Source of the DNA: Turbatrix aceti
Taxonomy: Eukaryota > Nematoda > Chromadorea > Rhabditida > Panagrolaimidae
Length of the DNA stretch: 64,000 nt
Direction of reading: 5' to 3'
NCBI GenBank assembly: GCA_963969345.1
Contig: OZ017768.1
Coordinates: 5,790,718-5,854,717 of the forward strand
Of this stretch, positions 58,873 to 64,000 are shown piece after piece. The translations under genes were made by a program, and so were the position numbers. Every line of letters starts with the position of its first letter. The first letter of the stretch is position 1. The notes under the pieces were generated by a model that saw only the letters and a list, made by a program, of their open reading frames with translations, made no database searches and was not told the origin of the DNA.

Positions 58873-59953
58873 ATGCTCCCGTTAACAACGGCTGCAGTCA
58901 GAAGCCGGTCGGCTTTTCTGATCACGGCAAGACCAGTATCGAGCAAATACATTCGACCCCATCCGCGGTCCTACAAACGCAGGCTGTTCGAAGCTGCCGT
59001 CGCCCCGGTTCTGCCAAAGGAGCCCAGCACCTGCAGCTTCGAGAACTACCTGGCTCGAGCCAATCGCGAGGCCCAGGAATACGCCGATATTGAGCTCGCC
59101 GAAGTCAAGGAAATTCGGAGGTGGATCAATGAGCACGGATTTCGGTCTATGATCGTCTGCCAGCTGCTTTCCGTCAAGGCCAGCACTCTGTGGCTTACGA
59201 AAAACCAGTGAGTTGACTTTTTACTATTTGTATTTAAATCAAAAAAATAGTCGGCCAAAAAAAAATTTCGTTTTCTGCCAAAAAAGAAATTTTGAAATGT
59301 TTTATGTTTTTTAACAAAGTAAATATTTTTTTCACATTTTTTATCGTTTTTTTATGTTTTCAGATTTTTGTAAAACTGCGAAAATGAATTTAAAACAAAT
59401 GAAAATTTTTTTAAAAGAAGGTTGAAGCGATTTGGACCTAAAAATTTTGGACGATTCGGCCAGTTTCATGTTTTTTTCCTGTCATTGCTGATTTTCAGGT
59501 TGAGACTCGCCGGCCTCGAAACCCGGGAAATCGATTCCAAAATCGGCAGAAAACTGTTCCAAAACACGGCTTTCGACATCCTGGCGCCGCTGTGGGTGGC
59601 ACAAAATATTCTCCTCTTCGGCAAAGACGTTCAATCGCTCAAAACCGCGGTTACCGAGACAAACAAGTACAACTACCTCATTCCTCTGGGTATGCACACA
59701 TTTTGACAGCGATTGGGTCATATCAATGAATTCTGCTTGGCTTTCAGTGTTCACATTCGACCAACGAGTGCTCTCGGTACCAGAAGTGCAGGAACTCGCC
59801 AAGCTCCCCGACCTGGAGCTCGTCCGCGCCCAGACAGCCCAGCTTCTCGACCAGGTCCCCGTCCAGCTGACCCAGGCCCTCGGCCACCACGCCACCGAGC
59901 TCTCCGCCATCCTGTCCAACATCGAGGCAGCGGGAGGCGACTCACAGCAGTGA
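58873..59953 (+). CDS. MRPL10: Mitochondrial large-subunit ribosomal protein uL10m (MRPL10)
   Basis: Three exons, 58873-59207, 59499-59689 and 59748-59953, give 243 residues (human 261). The first 25 residues are basic and hydroxylated without acids, a mitochondrial presequence pattern. [17 protein letters not shown] and [14 protein letters not shown] are landmarks near the start of animal MRPL10. A helical L10 core with [21 protein letters not shown] follows, then the C-terminal helix region with [18 protein letters not shown]. It anchors the bL12m stalk to the mitoribosome. The ATG is 19 nt after ATG CAG at 58854, and GCAG there could serve as a splice acceptor. The stop is only 63 nt from that of the converging NCS-1 gene. 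Confidence 0.85.
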
Positions 59954-59963
59954 GACTGTGGTT

Positions 59964-59969
59964 TTTATT
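59964..59969 (-). promoter_or_regulatory. Polyadenylation signal of NCS-1
   Basis: AATAAA on the minus strand, 48 nt after the NCS-1 stop and within 16 nt of the MRPL10 stop, so the two transcripts overlap at their 3' ends. Confidence 0.6.
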
Positions 59970-60016
59970 ATTTTGGATGATTAAAAATAGGTACGATAGA
60001 AATTTGGAGCGGTGGG

Positions 60017-61243
60017 TCAGGTTGAGAGGCCTTCGTAGAGCGACAACGCGTGCACGATGGACGGATCCGCCTTTGCGCCTTCCTTGAACTCTTCCAGCGT
60101 CAATTGGGCATCGTTGTTCTGAAATCGCGTCGAGAGTCGAATCTGGCAAAATTTTCGTGGCGGAACCCACCTTGTCCATCATTCTGAAAATTCTGTCAAC
60201 TCTCTTGTCGGGAGTGTTCTCTTCTTCAGGCAACTTGACAGTGTCGCCGACCATTTTGTAAATGGAGCCGACGATGAGCAGCATTTCGTCTCGAGTGATG
60301 TAGCCATCGTTGTCGAGGTCGTAGAGGCGGAAGGCCCCTGAAATCGAAGAAATGAGGGGTCGGAGAGACAAAAGTGGGCGAACAGCCGTTTTTTTGTTCG
60401 CGAACAAACACGAACAATTTTGAAACTTTGTTTGAAAAATCGAACGAACGCGAACATTTTTGAGCGTGTTTGCGAACGAACATCGAACAGATTTTTTTTA
60501 TCAGTTTTGCGAAATTTTGTTTCGTCGAGAAGAAAAACGAAAATTTGGGTTATCCACATTTTCTCGCTTTGGATAACAGTTTTTCCACGTTTTTTTTGTC
60601 AAATAACATAAATTTTAACACTATTACCGTAACTTTTTTTATCAATTTTTGTTTGTTCGGAAAAATCTAATTTTGTTTCCGGGCAAATAATTTTGGAAAA
60701 ATCTGATCGCGGACGAACCCGAACAGGAAAAATGAAATTTGTTCGCGAACGTTCTCCCAAATCTGACTCACAGTGCAACTTTTCGTCGAGATTTCCCCTG
60801 CTCGTGATGCTGAGCGCCCGGATGAACTCGTGGAACTCGATTGCGCCGTCCTGAAACCGCGAGTTCAAAAATCAGGTCGACGCGTCTTTGCCCACCTTAT
60901 TTTCGTCAAACACCTTGAAGACGAAAGAAGCAAAGTCAGAAGGATCTCCCTGGGGAAAGAACTGTTTGTAGATCTTCTGGAAGCCGGCTTCAGTCAGCAT
61001 CCCGTTGGGACAGTCCCTGACGAAGCCTTTATACCACTGGCGGATTTCCTTTTCGGTAACTGAAACAGACACGATTGGTTGTGGCCTTTGTTTGCATACC
61101 CCGCATTGTCCCGAGGGGGCCAGCCCCGTGTGACAGGAAAGGTCATCAGGGCCCGAATGCAAGGGGGCACGTGACTCACAGTACGTCTGCTTCGCCAGCG
61201 TCTTGACCTGCTCGTTTTTGAGCTTGCTGTTCGGCTTCCCCAT
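60017..61243 (-). CDS. NCS-1: Neuronal calcium sensor 1 (frequenin)
   Basis: Five exons on the minus strand, 61243-61180, 61059-60896, 60850-60772, 60337-60171 and 60118-60017, give 191 residues, as in other animals (190-191). It begins MGKPNSKLK, an N-myristoylation signal. [13 protein letters not shown] and [18 protein letters not shown] are near-identical to known NCS-1. EF1 is degenerate (DCPNGML), as in the family. EF2 ([13 protein letters not shown]) and EF3 ([13 protein letters not shown]) have all ligands. EF4 reads [12 protein letters not shown]: the loop Gly at position 6 is replaced by Ala, which may weaken calcium binding. It is a membrane-linked calcium switch controlling PI4-kinase and channels in neurons. 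An acceptor near 61267-61274 precedes the start. Confidence 0.96.
60374..60765. repeat. Dispersed GTTCG/CGAAC-rich repeat, copy 2 (NCS-1 intron 3)
   Basis: Starts GGGCGAACAGCCGTTTTTTT, like copy 1 at 9076, and contains repeated CGAACGAACGCGAAC words. It occupies nearly the entire intron 60338-60771. Confidence 0.65.
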
Positions 61244-64000
61244 GATCACGGGCCGATGATCTCCGGCGCGTACTCTGAAAATGGAGGGAATCAGACTCAC
61301 TTCAGAGGCAGGCGAGGGTGGCACGAAAACAATCAGCGAAGGATTAACGACTCGAAAATAAAAGAAAACAATGCATCAGAGTCCGACCCGAAATTTGAGC
61401 TTAGCTCGGTAATTGAAAAAATTTTGGGTTGGCAGGGATTAGAAAAGGGTTCGAAAAACCCGGAGCTTTGGGTTTTTCGAGGAACGGGCGAATAAATTCA
61501 AAATTTATTGCTCATGTTCGTTCGTGAACAATTTTTTATAAATTAGGTTGTTCTTGTTCGTTCACGAACATTTGTTAATTTTTTGAACGGATAAAACGCT
61601 TTGGGGTATATTTCGAGAAACGAAGTCAAAAACGCTGTTTTTTGATTTCCGACTGAATAAATAAAATTTGTTCCAACTGGTAAAAAAAAATTTTCGATGT
61701 TTGTTCGCGAACTCGGACGTTCGATTTTGGGAACAAAATGTTCGAAACGTTCATGTTCGTTTACGAACAAAAAATCGGGTGAGTGTTCATCCCGTACTCT
61801 GGTCGTGGGAAGGTGGAAGTCTTTTCCCGAGTGAAAGTGGTGGCAACACGAAGGGCGCGAAGAACGTGCAACCGGCCCGGGGCCCTGACAAAAAGGATTA
61901 CGCGCCAGAATGCCACAACTGTAGTGTAGCCATCCTCCCTTGGGCACCGGCGCGGCGTCTGGACAAAGTCAGAATTGAAGCAAGCTTTGATTAGAAGACG
62001 ACTGCCTTTTTTGGCTCCTATAGGCGCAGAGGGGCGGAAGACGGCACGGGGCCGTCACGCGACTGACCTGCACACCCCTCAGACCCGGCTGAGAGCTGCC
62101 GGAGTTGCTACACCGTCTCAAGGTAAACAACTCCGGTGGGACGACTGTGGATGGGATGTTCCGCGTGGGAATCAGATGTGTGCCAGTCTGTGCGCGCAGA
62201 ATGTTCTCAGGGCCCTTTTTTCAAAAGAAAAAAAAAGTAAAAACAAGTTTTTCGATCCAAAAACGGCGAACACGGAAAAGATAGTTTTTGGGCGAATTTC
62301 CTGAATTCGGCAAACAAACACGCGCTCGACTCGATGGATGTCTGAACCCTGGAAAAAAACTAGAAAAGGAATCAAGTTAACAGACCAGGCGGGCATCGAT
62401 GGATGCACTCTCACTTTCCCCGTCGAGGTGGCGCGAAATATAAACATTTTTTTTGTTCAAAACACGCAAAAAAAGTTCATTCGAGCAGTGAACGAACGAC
62501 ACGACACGCGCGTCGTCCACACTCATCGAGGCACGAAATGGAAGAGCTCAGAGGCAGGACAAGACAATGAATGCCCCGGCATCGGCGTTGTCGTTGTCTT
62601 CTGGCACGGCCGGCAATTTGGAAGAAATCGACGGGTTAACGACTTCCCCTCCCCTCCGTTCAAAAAACAAAAGAGCGCGCCAAACCCTGCTTTGGTGGAT
62701 TTTTAATTGTTTTCGGCGTGGGAAGATATCAAACAAGCCGGGTGCCATCAATGACCATGGCGCGTGTCAACTGACACATCGTAGGTGCCCTGCTTTTTGA
62801 CTCCAAGGGCAATTGGGGTGCAGAACATCCGCTCACGATGGCGTAATTTATAACATTTAGAAATTCGTTGTCAGCTCACAAAAATAATAAATAATTTTTT
62901 TTTCGTTTTTCTAAAAAAGCTAGCTGACAGCTTTTCCGAAGGTGCCAAAAACAAAAAATGTCAAAAACAAACCACTTTTTGCAGAACCAGCAAAAAGTGC
63001 TCTTCCGGGCCCCCAGACGCTCTGGAAGAAGCCCCGACGACAACTCTAACTAAAAAAAAGGCGATTTGGGCACTGATAAGCGAGAAATGCCGTCGTCGGA
63101 GATTGTACATTCACTTCCCGGTCCACGATAAAAGAGGTTCTGATTTCTGCCAGATTGCAGGCCACAGGGTTTCCCCAGGGTGCACCGGTGGCGGTGGCGA
63201 TGGTGGTGGTGTTGCCAGCTGTTTCCGGGTGGCGACAGGCAAGCAACAACCCGTGCTCGTGCTTTCGTTCGTGCCTTTGGCCTCCTCATGCGAGCACGGC
63301 AAGGTCGGTCGCATAATTGGCATTCTCGCCAGCCCTCCTCCTCGCGCACACGCAAAACTGTCCTGTCCGTCGGGCGATAAAAGATATGTAAGATAAACAA
63401 GACCTGCGGCATGGCACTCCTGTCCCCAGCCCCCACGTCATTATTTAAAAAAAAATGACAGAAACGTGACCAAGCATTTTTCAAAACCTAGCAATTATCG
63501 CGCCATTCCCTTTCTTGCACTTTCTGGGGCATCTCGAATTTCAAACTTTTGAACGAACGAGAAATTCAAACTTTTTTTAAACTTTCGAACGAGTACGCAA
63601 ATACATAAATGGACGATATCCACGAAACAGCAGTTCAAAAAAAATTGAAAACTGCATCATCGGCATCGTCTTTTTAGCCTAATGTTGTTTTTTAGTCGCC
63701 AGAGAAAAAAAAAGAAAAGACAAACACCCTTTTTGAGAATGAATTCATTGTCCGGAATGACAATTTACGTCCAGTTGATACATCAGAAACAAAAGAGAGG
63801 CAAGCTAAAAAGATTTTGCTTCTGCAGCGCTCGAGTTGCAGCAGAGGGTCCAAATTGGCCAAAAATCGTGGTTTTTGCTCCCTCTACTCGTGGCACCCCC
63901 GCTCCGGACACGTCCGTTTTCCGTTGTTCGATATCCGGACCACCACCTGCCTCACATTCCGAATCATTTTTGTCCAGTTTCTGTGTTTCGTAGTTTGCCT
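61244..64000. other. Upstream region of NCS-1 and right edge
   Basis: No coding exon could be supported. Copy 3 of the GTTCG repeat lies at about 61500-61795. A purine-poor and GC-mixed region continues to the edge, with a weak TGGTGG run near 63200. Confidence 0.4.
61500..61795. repeat. Dispersed GTTCG/CGAAC-rich repeat, copy 3, inverted
   Basis: Contains TTCGTTCGTGAACA, TTGTTCGTTCACGAACA-like and GTTCGCGAACTCGGACGTTC words. Its right end GTGTTCATCCCG reads as the inverse of the start-side words in the other copies, so it is in opposite orientation. Confidence 0.55.

Noticed and set aside
1..64000. CRISPR arrays, bacterial operons, integrases or phage genes
   Set aside because: None seen; gene structure is eukaryotic throughout.

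Overview
This is nuclear DNA of a small invertebrate animal. Genes are split by GT-AG introns, many only about 45-90 nt long, and coding exons are GC-rich while introns and intergenic DNA are AT-rich. Several genes have an AG splice acceptor 9-60 nt upstream of the ATG, which would suit spliced-leader addition. Together with a TTBK-like kinase, a tandem array of short-chain dehydrogenases and TGATAA motifs next to TATA boxes, this favours a nematode. Another ecdysozoan such as a tardigrade is not excluded. No species can be named from the sequence alone.

Layout: 0-0.4 kb, last exon of a membrane protein (+). 5.4-8.6 kb, a beta-catenin with an intact phosphodegron-like motif (+). 8.8-9.6 kb, a candidate 44-residue tail-anchored microprotein (-). 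10.1-12.1 kb, a CK1/TTBK-family kinase with a Lys/Glu-rich repeat tail (-). 14.7-15.6 kb, a small secreted protein (+). 15.8-16.5 kb, an unrecognised protein (-). 17.2-18.5 kb, a permuted papain-like (YiiX/NlpC-P60) hydrolase (+). 18.6-19.0 kb, a predicted doubly acylated Gly/Arg-rich protein (-). 19.9-23.7 kb, three tandem short-chain dehydrogenases (-). 24.0-25.1 kb, an ALDH9-like protein without its catalytic residues (+). 25.5-27.4 kb, a DRAM/TMEM150 membrane protein (-). A 7 kb gene-poor stretch follows.

34.3-35.8 kb, a DHHC palmitoyltransferase (-). 36.5-38.6 kb, two foldback elements. 39.6-41.0 kb, an ANKRD49 orthologue (-). 41.3-42.8 kb, a long palindromic Tc1/mariner-type foldback element. 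44.0-49.2 kb, a CXXC zinc-finger protein (+) whose third intron carries a 3.37 kb element with terminal inverted repeats and a TA duplication. 49.3-49.7 kb, a C-rich element with a 10-bp target duplication. A 5 kb gene-poor stretch follows. 55.0-60.0 kb, sphingomyelin synthase, the splicing factor SPF45/RBM17 and mitochondrial ribosomal protein L10 (all +, the last two only 133 nt apart). 60.0-61.2 kb, neuronal calcium sensor NCS-1 (-).

The conserved genes are mostly housekeeping or signalling genes and form no single pathway. The accessory content is unusually rich: at least six inverted-repeat elements, several dispersed or tandem repeat families, a recently expanded dehydrogenase array, a hydrolase of a mainly bacterial family and a probable pseudoenzyme. 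Gene models below were built by hand from reading frames and splice sites; each quoted exon set keeps an open reading frame through all junctions.
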